The notes under the pieces are model-generated. The model did no database searches. It was not told the origin of the DNA and saw only the letters and a list, made by a program, of their open reading frames with translations. Positions 12,854 through 24,450 of a stretch of 64,000 bases of DNA are shown one piece after another (position 1 is the stretch's first letter; every line of letters starts with the position of its first letter). This stretch comes from Nilaparvata lugens. Taxonomy: Eukaryota; Arthropoda; Insecta; Hemiptera; Delphacidae. The stretch spans positions 42,575,295 to 42,639,294 of the forward strand of contig NC_052507.1 in the NCBI RefSeq assembly GCF_014356525.2, given 5' to 3'. The position numbers and the translations under genes were made by a program.

Positions 12854-13811
12854 AATAGTTGAATGGAATGCTAATGGACTCCTTGATCGGCAACAAGAAT
12901 TAGAAGCGGTTTTAAATTTAGAAAAGATAGATATTTGTTTAGTTTCAGAAACTCATTTCACTAAACAATCTTACATTAGAATCAGAGGATATAAGACTTA
13001 TCATGCTATACATCCCAGTAATTCGGCGCGAGGTGGAAGTGCTGTTATCATCAAGGATAGTATTCAACATCATGAAGAAATTAAACATGAGTCAGAAAGA
13101 GTACAATTAACTAGTGTAGCTGTTCAAACAAGAATTTATAAGCTAGTTGTGGCTGCTATCTACTGCCCACCCAGACATTCCATACGAAAAGGAGAATACA
13201 TAGCTTTATTTGAGATGTTGGGTACAAAATTCATTCTTGGAGGTGATTTTAATGCAAAACACGTTTTTTGGGGGTCACGTTTAACAACCACGAAAGGCAG
13301 AGAGCTCTATAAGGCTATTATGGAGTACAGTTGTGGGGCCATTTCTACCGGAAAACCAACCTACTGGCCTCCAGATATGCAAAAAATTCCAGACCCAATA
13401 GATTTCTTCTCAATCAAAAATGTGAGTTTCAGCTACTTGAGTATTGAGGAAAGTTTCGACATTGATTCTGACCATTCTCCAATTCTTCTACAGCTGAGTG
13501 AAACTATAATACAAAAACAAAATGAACGGCCAGGGCTTGTTAATACCCGTACAGACTGGGAAGGATTTCAACAGATGCTGGAAGAAAAAATAATCCTTGA
13601 TGTACCATTGAGAAGCATGGACCAGCTTGATGGAGAACTGGAAAAATTTGTCATTGACGTGCAACAGGCAGCCTGGTGGAACACCTCACAACTAAGAAAA
13701 AGAACTGTAGGAAATAGCTACTCAACAGAAGTGAGAGAAATTATAGCTGAAAAAAGGAGTGCTAGGTAAAAATGGCAACAAACAAGAACTTCACAAGATA
13801 AAAGGCAACTT
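12837..13811 (+). pseudogene. Jockey LINE ORF2, endonuclease half
   Basis: This is the N-terminal part of the LINE polyprotein that nicks target DNA. The start ATG at 12837 lies inside the end of ORF1. The apurinic/apyrimidinic-type endonuclease motifs appear in order: IVEWNANGL (Asn), VSETHFTKQ (Glu), AAIYCPP, LGGDFNAKH (Asp and Asn) and DIDSDHSPI (catalytic His pair region). The long open frame of 310 codons ends at a TAA at 13767-13769, but homology-like sequence continues in the same frame to the LINE insertion point at 13811. The frame resumes at 15498 on the far side of that insertion. The domain itself contains no frameshift, which is unusually good preservation compared with ORF1. Confidence 0.85.
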
Positions 13812-15492
13812 CAAATTCAAATTCGAATTCAAATTCAAATTTATTGATTCTCAAAAAATATACAACACTTTCAAGACAAAAAAATATATATAAGAATCTA
13901 CACCTGCAAAGAAACCCTGTGCGCAGGCGTGAGTTGCAATATAATTGTTTTTCAAAAATATTTAACAAAAATGATCCAAAACAAATTTCTTGAAAAAAAT
14001 ACAGAATAAAAACTAGTACTTAATAATAAAGATGATACTAAAAATAAAGGAACGGAAGGAGAAAAGACGGAAAAGGCCAAAAAGAGGACGAAGAAGAAGG
14101 AGAATGAAGAAGAAGAGAAAGGTAAGAGGTAGGTAAGTCAACTGCAACCATGGAGTAGACGAAAATTAATTTATTTAAAACAATAATTTTTCCTCGATTT
14201 TATTTGCTATTATCCATTTATCTATGTCTGATCTAAGCCTTTGGTTTATGTTTGTTTCTTCAAGAATATTTAAGGGAATGTGGTTTATATATTATTGGAA
14301 ATATAAGAAAACTGTCTCCTACACACATTCAAGTCTATTCTGACAAATTGGAAAATGTCTCGCGCGGGGTGCAAGCCCAAAAGAGATTCTCGAGGTTGAA
14401 ATACATTTTTATTTTTTATAATATATAGTACCAAATTTTTTATGAAAAGTTGTCGAACTGTTAAAACCTTGAACTCCCTGAATAAATCTTTTGTTGGAAA
14501 AAGTCTGGGTTTGCCTAGAATAGTTTTTAAAAGATGTTTTTGAATAATGAAAAGTTTTGTGAAATGCGCATTCAAATCTCCCCCCCAAGACCGTATGCCA
14601 TATTGAAAAGCGGATTGAGCATACAAATAATAGATTAGTTCAGCTATTTTTATATTGCTCACTTGTCTAATTTGGTGAAATTTGTAGATAAGGAATTTTA
14701 GTTTGGAACACATGTTATTAATTTGATTATCTCACCTTAAGTGTGGATCCAACAAGATACCCAGGTACTTAACTTTTTTTTCTTTTTGAATTTTCTGACA
14801 AGAACAGCAGCTGAGAAGTCTATGGTCGTTACAGTTTAATCGATGGATTTTTATACTGTCTATTGTTCGTGGTTGAGTAAGGGAATTGGGTGAAAATAAC
14901 ATGAAGACGCTTTTAGTTGTGTTGATGGTTAATATGTGTTGATTGAGCCAAGATAACGCCAATCTGAGTCCACTTTCCGCTGCAATTTTTACATCATCCT
15001 ATGAGTTTTCAGTGAAAGTTAGAGCAGTGTCGTCTGCAAATGATATTATATCACAATTTCTTATATTTAATTTAAGGAGATCATTGATATAGATGAAGAA
15101 CAAAATGGGAGATAGGACAGTACCTTGCGGCAGACCAAAATCAGTGAGTTTCATATTGCTTGTGTTGAGTATCTGAGATCGATTTGACTGGTAACTATTG
15201 AATAATATTAGTGGTATACCCCTAGTCCCCAGGTGTTCCATTTTTTCCAGAAGTCTTTTTTGAGAGATAGTGTCAAATGCCTTGACTAAATCCAAGAATA
15301 CTGTCAACGTTTTTTTCTTATTATTTAAGTTTTTTTTATAATTTGTAATAATCTGGTGATGGCATCCTCTGTAGATTTACCGGGCTGGAATCCATACTGG
15401 TTTTCATTAATAATGTTGAATTTATTCAGATAGCCCAATAATCTTCTCTTAATTATCTTCTCCATTACTTTGGCTAAGTTATTCATCAGACT
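13812..15492 (-). mobile_element. 5'-truncated LINE inserted into the Jockey LINE
   Basis: A minus-strand non-LTR element runs from inside the reverse transcriptase domain (15492) to a 3' tail at 13812. The tail consists of TTGAAT-type hexamers (13812-13841) rather than poly(A). AACTT at 13807-13811 and 15493-15497 flanks the element as a target duplication. Deleting the element plus one AACTT joins the host ORF2 in frame, which confirms both borders. The interval 13842-14284 is the 3' UTR, including a purine-rich stretch, with no gene. Confidence 0.85.
14285..15490 (-). pseudogene. LINE reverse transcriptase fragment (nested copy)
   Basis: Reading leftwards from 15490, fragments of a reverse transcriptase appear: NENQYGFQPGKSTEDAI (about 15370-15420), FLDLVKAFDTISQKRL (about 15260-15300), GLPQGTVLSPILFFIYINDL (about 15080-15140) and the catalytic FADDTALTF near 15020. 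These are followed by VKYLGILLDPHLR (about 14740) and a conserved C-terminal stretch with AFQYGIRSWGG near 14590. A frameshift or stop occurs near 15310-15340. Further stops lie at about 14999 and 14732. The endonuclease and N-terminal reverse transcriptase are absent because the copy is 5'-truncated. The clade is within the CR1/Jockey-type LINEs; I cannot be more exact. Confidence 0.8.
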
Positions 15493-15497
15493 AACTT

Positions 15498-17178
15498 AAT
15501 CGTTTAACTCAACAGCTCAGAAGAGGAATCCAACAAATAAAAAATGAATCAATGAATCATTAACTGAGAAATCTAACAGGAGATGAAAGCACCGACTACT
15601 CTCTCTGGAAGGCAGCCAGGAAATTGAAAAGACCCATTCAGCATGCACCACCAATTAGGAAACAGGATGGCTCATGGGCTAGAAGCAATACAGAAAAAGT
15701 TCAAGCATTTGCTGATCATCTGGTAAACACATTCCAACCACACAATCATGATGAGCTAGAAATTGAAGAGGATTTTATTCAGGAGAGCGAAGAGTTGGAC
15801 ATGTTACACTGGATGAAGTAGAGAAAGAAATGAAAAAAATAAATACAAATAAAGCACCAGGATTTGATCTTATAACAGGAGTAGTATTGAAGAATTTACC
15901 AAGGAAAGCTAAAGTGAAATTAACTAATATTATAAATGCCGTTTTTAGACTCAAATATGTTCCTTGCATGTGGGAGGTAGCTGAAGTGGTAATGATCCCA
16001 AAACCTGGAAAAGAGCCTCACAACATCTCATCATACCGGCCAATATCTTTGCTTCCAGTAATGTCAAAACTTTTTGGAAGAATATTGTTGAAAAGGCTGA
16101 CTTCGATTATTGAAAGGAAAAAATTGATACCAGATCATCAATTTGGCTTCAGGAAAAAACATTAAACAATTGATCAGGTACACAGGATTGTAAATATAAT
16201 AGAAAGGTCGTTGGAAGAGAAAAAAGTTTGTTCTGCAGCATTTCTGGATGTGAGTCAAGCTTTTGATAGAGTCTGGCATGAAGGACTAATCAATAAGTTG
16301 AAAAAGTTACTTCCAAAGCAATTCACAGACATCTTACATTCATATTTAACTGGACGATACTTCAGAGTGAACCATGAAGATGCTTATTCTGGACTCGGAG
16401 AAATAAAAGCAGGAGTACCACAAGGGAGTGTTTTGGGGCCGATTCTCTATCTTCTGTTTACAAGTGATCTACCATATCTCGAGAATAATACAATAGCAAC
16501 ATTTGCCGACGACACAGCAATATTAGCTACAGATGACAAGATTGAAAATGCCACAGCAGAACTTCAAAGATCTCTCGGAAAAATTGAAGACTGGACAACA
16601 AAATGGAAGATTAAACTCAATGAAGCAGAATCAGTTCATATCAATTTCACCAAAAAGAGGGCTCAACCCATACCAATAACCATTAACAATCAAATAGTAC
16701 CATTTTCCAATGATGCCAGGTACCTAGGTATGAATTTAGATGCTAAGCTTCGCTGAAAGGTCCATGTTAAGAAGAAGAGAGAAGAGCTGGGAATAAAATA
16801 CGAGAGACTCTGGTGGCTGATTGGAGGAACTCCATCCTGTCAATTCCAAACAAAGTACTCCTGTATAAGCAGATTCTAAAGCCAGTATGGACGTATGGTA
16901 CCGTATAAAACTTTGGGGGTGTACCAAAGACAGTAATATCAAAGTCATACAACCAAAACAAGGTGCTGAGAAACATTGCTGATGCTCCTTGGTACGTCAG
17001 AAACAGCGACCTTCACAGAGACCTGCAAGTCGACCTGGTATGCAGCGAAATCCAGAGGCATGCAGAGAAACACGAGGCTCGACTCCACCAACAAGACAAC
17101 ATCGAAGCAATCCAGATGCTGGAAAATGAAGGATTGGTGAGGAGGCTGAAAAGTAAGAAGCCATTTGAACTGGTCTAG
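15498..17178 (+). pseudogene. Jockey LINE ORF2, reverse transcriptase half
   Basis: This continues the ORF2 started at 12837; the first codons (AAT CGT TTA) are in frame with the codon ending at 13811. The linker contains TDYSLWKAARKLKRP. Reverse transcriptase blocks follow: NKAPGFDLITG near 15850, YRPISLLPVMSKL near 16035, FGFRKKH near 16142, AAFLDVSQAFDRVWHEG near 16240, AGVPQGSVLGPILY near 16410 and the catalytic FADDTA near 16502. Damage includes a stop near 15570, a frameshift near 15800, TAA at 16163-16165 and TGA at 16754-16756, where Trp is expected. Another shift occurs around 16870-16915. The C-terminal APWYVRNSDLHRDL motif near 16986 is characteristic of Jockey ORF2, and the protein would end at the TAG at 17176-17178. 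Confidence 0.85.
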
Positions 17179-17405
17179 TGCTGATTCAAGTGTCTTGTGT
17201 TCAGTGAAAAGCAGAGCAGTGGAAATGAGTGAAACCCACCTCTGTAGTACAGTCATTAGCAGTGTACTAATAATATTAGAATTTGAATAGGAGACCCTAT
17301 GGAGGATTCCCTTGTATGAAGTATTCATTAGTGTTATGGGACAGAAAAAAGTTGCTCATTAGTCCCTAGACTAGATAGCAATGTATCGTTGAATATATAA
17401 AAAAA

Positions 17406-18670
17406 TTTATTATTCTCTCTTACAGTTAGATCAAAAGACAAAATGGTATTCTAGTGCAACTTGAAAAATAATATCATTTTCGAATTGCTATTCCCTGACC
17501 AAAATACAAAGTCAAACCGTACAATTTTCTCGTGAATGATATTTTTTAATCACTGCAACGTGCATTATAACGCAATTTCAAGCAAAATACAATTAATATA
17601 ATATACTGTTCTGCTGAAAAGTATGTTTCTAGTTTGTGATAATTATCAGATAAAGTGGAAAAATAGTTACCGGTAAACATCACTTTCTGACGGATGTTAA
17701 TGATTGTGCTACACGAAGTACAATCAGCCATCAACACGCCATAATAGGGAATAGGTCTCAACAGAGTCTCAACAGAATGGCCTAGCGTGAAATAACATGT
17801 CACACGAAATCAACCCCTAACCCTAAACTGTCGATAGTAAAAACTTTCATGAAAACGAATATATGTGAGCTGTGAGAACAAAATGCTATGGCATTTTAAC
17901 CTATTAGCCTACAGCGAATTCTATATGTTGATAATTGCAACGATGATTTGAATTTTGATTAATCGATGACTATATTTGCCACACTTACCAGCTTCATCAT
18001 AAGAAAAACTCAACAGTTTGAACAGTCAGCAATGGATCTTACCAGTAACAAAATATTATCTTCAAAGTTGCTAGAGTTTGAGAGGTTTATTCATGTTGAT
18101 AAGGAGATAATTAAGGCAATAGCAATAAATTATATAAAAGCCAGAATAACATTGACATCTTTTCTAGGCTATTATGATATTAAGTAGTTTCTCATCCAAT
18201 TGAACGAATAATTATTACAATTGAAAATTATATTTCGATTATTGTCTACTCGGATAAGTAGTTATCAAACCACTTGAATACGATAACAGATTGATTTAAT
18301 GGATTATTTTATCCGAATGAAAGTTTATGAATACTTATGTTACTTCTATGAAATTTCATTCTACATGGATATTGAATTAATAAGCTGCAATTCAGGATAG
18401 AATCACTGCAAATTATGAATCTTCAATTTAAGAGAAATATTTTCCTGATAGACAGAAAAATATTTATTTCCAAGAAAATGCAATTCACAAAATAAAAATC
18501 TACTCAATCACTGTTTCAATACTAACAAAAACAATCTCATGAATACACTAAGCTGAATAACTTTTCAGAAAATGGTCTGCAAGGGCAAATGTCAAACGCA
18601 AACCAGAGTTCCATACTAGGATTTTTCAGAGAGGAAGGAAACACTGATTTTGATGCATTCAGAAGCTTAT
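17406..18670. other. Unassigned AT-rich DNA
   Basis: No supportable gene; open frames of 73-85 codons show no known features. A short CCCTAACCCTAA stretch near 17815-17827 resembles a telomere-type motif but is only two units long. Confidence 0.4.
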
Positions 18671-18988
18671 TGACTATTATCACTACATTCAGTGAAGTTT
18701 TGGTCAGCTCGAAAATAAGACTAATTATTATTGTAGGAAATGATTCAATATGAGAAGTTTATTGAAATATGAAAGATGAAGAATTCAAAAGAGAATGAAC
18801 TTATAGAAGTTTGAAAACAGCTTAAAATAATGACTATTATTACTACATTTAGTGAATTTTTGGTCAGCTCTAAAATAAGACTAATTAGTATAGGAAATGA
18901 TTCAATATGAGAAGTTTATTGTAATATGAAAAATGAAGAATTCAAAAGAGAATAAACTTATAGAAGTTTGAAAACAGCTCAAAATAAT
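18671..18988. repeat. Two-copy tandem duplication, period about 160 bp
   Basis: Unit 1 (18671-18830) and unit 2 (18831-18988) share TTGGTCAGCTC, AAATAAGACTAATTA, GGAAATGATTCAATATGAGA and ATAGAAGTTTGAAAACAGCT in the same order. The copies differ at scattered positions and by a few small indels, so the duplication is fairly recent. No coding content. Confidence 0.85.
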
Positions 18989-18994
18989 AGTCAT

Positions 18995-19185
18995 TCTGTT
19001 GATATAGCATATTTCTTGGGGTCATTCCCAAACACAATAATTTTCTGCCCCAATCACAGATTACAAGAGATTCCAAAAAAATATTGTAGTCGGTTTGTTG
19101 ATACAAAATATTTCTTGGGGCCATTCTCAAAAACATAATCTCTTCTTTCTCCAATCCAGATTGAAGAAGATTAAGAAAAATGAAT
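18995..19185. repeat. Two-copy tandem duplication, period about 98 bp
   Basis: TGTTGATA followed by ATATTTCTTGGGG and CATTC appears at about 18997 and again at about 19095, followed in both by CAAAAACATAATC-like and CCAATC sequence. The copies are more diverged than the adjoining 160-bp pair. Confidence 0.65.
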
Positions 19186-19911
19186 TTAGTCAATAGGTGT
19201 ACTAAACATAAACTGTAGGCATAATTTTGCGTACATATTTTATAATGCTAAACACGATTTCCTGTTAAATTGATGAAGTAATGGTGACCCTCAACAAAAA
19301 AGCTGATCAGTTAAGGGTTGACATCGCTTGTAGTTGTCGAGGTCACCAAATTCGACAACAATCGTAGTCAAGCGCAACGAACCGAAAGTCAAATGGAACG
19401 GTATAAAACGTTTATTTTTGCGGGTGTAGAGATGGATGGAGGAAGGTGGGTGCTCTATCCTACTCTTGCTGTTTATACCTAACCTATCTCTATCCCACTC
19501 TCGCTGCATTCTACTGGTGTTTGTTCGAAGTTGGAGTTAACAGTCAGATAAGGGTTGAAACGCGAGGGCGAGCGTTGAGGGTTCTCTGCCTTTGACATGT
19601 TTACACAGACCAGTTATGCCAGCAGACTTCCAGCCGGCTTGCTGCGTTAGACCACTTTCCAACGCACAATTTTCGTGGCAGTACTCGTACGTACGCACGC
19701 AAACCATCGCCCGCTTTTCCACTAGTCTCTACAATACGGTAAGACAAAAGAAATTAAGTGAACAATCAGAACGCTGTTTCCGGATGAAATTTTGTCAGCC
19801 GCACACACTCCAATCGGTGCCAGCCTCCCCCTCATTACTCCCACCGACCATTGGATCCGTTGAAACAAAACTGCTTTGTTTGGTCAGCACTCTTCGGATC
19901 ACAACTCGATG

Positions 19912-19940
19912 GTGATGATGATGATGATGATAACGATGAT
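19912..19940. repeat. GAT trinucleotide microsatellite
   Basis: Imperfect (GAT)n run with one interruption. Confidence 0.8.
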
Positions 19941-20373
19941 AGATCGAATACAACCGAGTACAAAGTTGGAACTAGAATGATGATAATAATGATTATAATG
20001 TTGGTGATAATGGTATTAGTATTCAACTTTTCCAATTATATTTTAATAATACCAATATTAACGGTGATAACAATGACGATACATAACATTGATACAAAAT
20101 TAGAACGAAGATGATGGTGATGATGTTAGTGACCGGTATGTATATTGATTTTTCTCCAATATTATTTAGATTTTTATATAGTTGACTGAGATAGATAACA
20201 ATGGTGATGAGAAACCAACATGATGATGCTGAAACTAAGCTCGAACTGCTTCAATGATCATGACAATTTTTTGAATAACTCGTAGTTGATTATTATTATT
20301 ATATGGGTGTCCTGACAAATGCTCATAGTGACGTATGTATTCAAGGGTTTTATCAAAGTGCAAGAGGAGGTAT

Positions 20374-20430
20374 CTACTACCATAGAATAAGCAATCAAAC
20401 AACCTATTGATTGTTTACTCTATGATACTA
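20374..20430. repeat. Hairpin-forming inverted repeat
   Basis: About 24-nt arms: TACTACCATAGAATAAGCAA on the left pairs with TTGATTGTTTACTCTATGAT on the right, with roughly four mismatches and a short loop. It may be the core of a small palindromic element. No coding content. Confidence 0.4.
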
Positions 20431-23400
20431 CTTATGTGTCAGACCGACCGTAAATAGAATCATTAAAGGAAAATTATTTTATGAATTATTATTATTATTA
20501 ATTAATACAAACAGTATATCATAAAAATTCTATCAGTTCAAATCAATTACTGATTTGTTCTTGCATTCTAGACGAAAAACTCGTGTAGTCTAGTAAAAAC
20601 AAACTTATGTGCTCGTAATAGCAGGATGCTTCTCGATATGAATTTTATAAGTTTTTCATTTTTTGCATGTATACTAGTTCACCATCATATTTCTGTTAAT
20701 GTGTATCATAATTTTATTATTAGACATGATCCTTAATTTCCTCACATAAATTTCCAGTCAAAGTGAAGTTCATATGATTTATTAAAGACCTCTAACTGTA
20801 TCTTTCAAAGTGATAATAAAGTAAGAGATTATTATTTGCAATTTGAAAACAGACCTCAAAGAAGAATGGAGAGAACAAAGTCCTATTTGATCCACTTGTT
20901 AATCTAATATAGTATTTCACTTTAGTTTTTCACTATGATAATCCAAAATATCTACTTTCATTTTCATCTTGGAGAAATACGTGTCCTCTTCTATAAAAAA
21001 CCAGGCACGTTTCTTGTACTTGAACAAGTAAATAATATAGTTTTCTGTGTTGACATCTTGAACTAATAGCAATGGGTCCAAGAAAACCCATAAGAAAAAC
21101 AAAAACTTGAGATTATTAAATAAGCCTGGAATTGAGCTTTCAGATTTGCAAGAAATTCCAGATTTCCCGAAGTTCTCCCTTCACACATCCAGGTTATTAT
21201 CAAGAATCAGCTAATATGAGTATGAATAACAATTCTATTTATATTTAAACTCATATTTACTGACTCATTGCCATCTTTCATTCCATTATCATGTGTTCAT
21301 GTAATTGAGGAATGATAGATGCTTGGAGAAAAGAATACTTGAATCCTCAAAGTAATTATTACTGTATAATAATTGTTTAAAATATCCAATGAAAGCTATA
21401 TAAATAGAACTTGGGACTTTTGCTACTGGAAATATTCAATCTCTGGTTTCAGCTGAAAATTATATAAGTATCAGATACATTATAGCAGGCTTCCTGCCCA
21501 AAACAAAACTGATTCGTAAAGTCAAGATTTGAAAGGTCAGATGAATATGGATACAATCCTAAAGAAGTAATATATTTTACTTATTTTTCTGTTTGATTTT
21601 TTTACGATGATGAATATATTGATAATTATCTGAACTAATTTTGATTATTATTGAGAATATTTCCCTATTCAGTCCAATCCATTCTGCCATAGATACATGC
21701 TATCATACATCATACTCAGACCTTCAACTGCTTCAAGTCTGGCAGGTAGCTGAAATATATTCAGTTATAGTGTTATAGTATTATCTAGCCTTCAGCGAAC
21801 AGCGATCATCAAAGCACTGCAATGTTATGCTTTTTCCTCAATTTCCCAATATCCACTAATTCACAGAATATAATGTTGCAAGACCCAACATATTTGCCGG
21901 GACTGACAAGTATAGGCCTTCGTATCCTGTACATACGAGTATTCAAAGCAGAGCTTTTGCAGCGATTGAACCAGGTTTCCAGGAGAACATTCAAATTCTA
22001 TTGTTACCAGTCTATTACAGACCACGTGTTCCATATCTGTTAGAGTTGGTAGAGTTAATTTTTCAAAACTCTGACCAACGGTTGGTAGAATTAATTTCAG
22101 TCTAGTCAACCATATCTTTCCGCTTTTATGTACAGTCCTACTCCTATCCTTTCCAACTATGTATACAATCATGTTTGCAATGGCGATCAGTGTTGTAGAG
22201 CTTTTCCTCCTTGCCAATCCTCTCCCATTGATTCTAATTCTATTGATTGTTCATCGCTACTCATGTAATACCAACTGAATTTCCCTTGCGTAGCATATTT
22301 TGAATACTCCCTCAAGTCACAAACTCAGAGTACTTCAATATTCATTCATCAATACTCATTCATCACTCAATATTTTAGTTGGAAATATGTCATAGATGAC
22401 ATTAAACCATGCAATGTTGAATATTATTTTGCAGAGTTGAAAATTTTAGTAGCGAATTCAATTATTAAATGAAATGATAAAACGATGAAATTTTCATTTT
22501 GTAAGATGAAATGTATGTTTTATCCTGAAGGCTATGTTATGATTTTAGATCCATGTTGTACAAACAAGATTGATCTGCAAGTCAAGGTCTAGGTTTGAGT
22601 CAATAGTTTTTGAATTTTCTATTCGAGGCCCATTAGCCCATATCCGTTTGTCGTCAACAGATAGCGACTGATTGTTTGAGGCACTGCTTACCTGAAGGGA
22701 TTTTCGTCTTAAAAGACCAGTCAGGCTTATAGGCTGTCTCAGTCCTAGCACTTCAAAACATTTTTGTTTGAAACCGAAATTGTATCGATCAATCATTTCA
22801 TGAAGATTCATTTATATTATTTCTATTATATACAATGTCAATTTTATTTTTTTAATATTTATTTTTTATAGTTAACGCCGCCGAGTGGTCCATATTTGAG
22901 GTGCATACCAAAGGACCAGTGATCTGAGGTGAGGTTTTTAGATAATAGTATATTGTTCAGTGTTCGTATTAAAATTAATGTTACTGTTATTACTCTATTC
23001 CTGAGCGACCACAGATTGCCAAGCAAATAGTCCTATTCAATACTTTTTTGTAAATTCATATCACTCTCATTAATATTTCAAAGTAGTAACTTTCATTGTT
23101 TATAGTAATCATCATCGGTTTTTCTAACTTATTCATCATCATAAATAAATTGATTAGTTTTTCTGTTCAACGTTTTTCTGCCTCACCATCCATTTAGTAG
23201 TTATATCTTAGTAGTTCTATCTCATTTATAAAATTATATTACATTTGGTAGAGGCTCAAGGGTTTTCTAATCCAACTGTATACTTAGATTTCTCCGGTAT
23301 CCTCAAATCTGTATTGGCATTTATCATTATTGAATATTTTTTCTTTATATATAGATACTGTCTCAAATTGGAAAAACATTCAGTTCTCCAATACTACAAA

Positions 23401-23559
23401 TCATGTAGCACTTTATGGTCTGTCTTCTCTCATTCATGATAGGACAATGAAACTACGACCTAATTTTTACACAAATTATTAGTATTTTATTATTCTCTTT
23501 GGCATTAATAAGTATTTTGCAATACTGTAAATCTTTATAGCAGTTTAACCAGCTACTTT

Positions 23560-24450
23560 TGCAGAAATACAATTTAATTCCAAGTTTACAAATTCACGAC
23601 ATTTACAAATGATGCATGAGTAACAAATCATGCGTAAGTCAGGAATTTTTCTCATTCAATGAGAACATTTGGTAATCAATTGCATTTACATAAGAATATG
23701 CACCAGCTAGAAACTTGTTAACCCTGCTTTTCTTGTGAATGAAGAATATAGAAAGTGCTAGTAATAGAGAAAGGGCATTTCACACCGAAGATTCAAGATA
23801 TAGGTTAGTGAACGTTACTTAGCTGAATATTCTCATCATTCAATGGGAAAATCCAATTACAACTCGATTATCTATGTAAATAATCTTGTTGAGCATAGAT
23901 TCAGGCTCTCCTGAGATTCTCATGCGTATTAAATGAATGTTCCAGTGATGAAAACAAGGCACTCTCCGCCCAAGCTTTAAAAAGTAGGTTTATGTTTTCC
24001 TCATCTCATGAAAACCTCTTGGTATATCTCACGTATCGATGAGAATATGATACATATATTGCTTTGTAAGGTTTGTTGTGTCTTGTTTCTTCCAAGAATT
24101 AACATGAATATTGGATAAAAGTGTCAATAATAAAAACTGGACTTCCTACACATAAGCTCGATGTAGGTTGATGTTCTCCCCATTCAATAGTAGCATCCTA
24201 TAACATCCCATGGCTCATTCATGTATACCTAACATATAAAATCCTGACTCCCTCAAGTTTATGTGGATATCAAAAATAATAGAAAGTGTCAGTGATGAAA
24301 ACAAGGCATCTTCCATTAAGCTATTATATGTTAATGTTCTCCTTATTAGATGATCACACAAAATACTGTACAATGGCTTGAGATCATCAGATTTTGGACA
24401 AACATGGGATTTAGACTGAAAATTTAAAAATGTTGAAGTAATTACCAATT
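23560..24450. repeat. Degenerate tandem array, period about 170 bp
   Basis: A pattern of GTG(T)CAGTGATGAAAACAAGG-like sequence recurs near 23755, 23940, 24118 and 24285. Each is followed, about 70-90 bp later, by CTCATTCAATGAGAAC-like sequence near 23655, 23833, 23999, 24178 and 24339. Spacings of 160-185 bp and consistent internal order indicate about five ancient tandem units. No coding content. Confidence 0.55.

Larger units (their letters stand above)
11022..17405 (+). mobile_element. Jockey-type LINE, near full length, interrupted
   Basis: The element has the Jockey-clade layout: a 5' UTR starting about CAGTCATCGTTT, a gag-like ORF1 with three zinc knuckles, a 17-base overlap into ORF2 (endonuclease plus reverse transcriptase), a short 3' UTR and a short A-run near 17399-17405. 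AAAATTT occurs directly before the proposed start (11015-11021) and at the A-run (17402-17408). It may be the target duplication, although it is low complexity. Both ORFs are broken by nonsense codons and frameshifts, and ORF2 is split by an opposite-strand LINE at 13812-15492. The 5' boundary is an inference from where Jockey elements usually begin. Confidence 0.82.
19186..23549. other. Unassigned DNA with a GC-richer interval at 19290-19920
   Basis: No supportable gene. The interval 19290-19920 is richer in GC and CpG than the surroundings and has opposite-strand open frames, none recognisable. It could hold a promoter or noncoding exon. The remainder is AT-rich, with overlapping frames near 21810-22220 and 22545-22811 that lack known motifs. 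Confidence 0.35.

Noticed and set aside
17812..17830. Telomeric tract
   Set aside because: Only two CCCTAA-like units, expected by chance.
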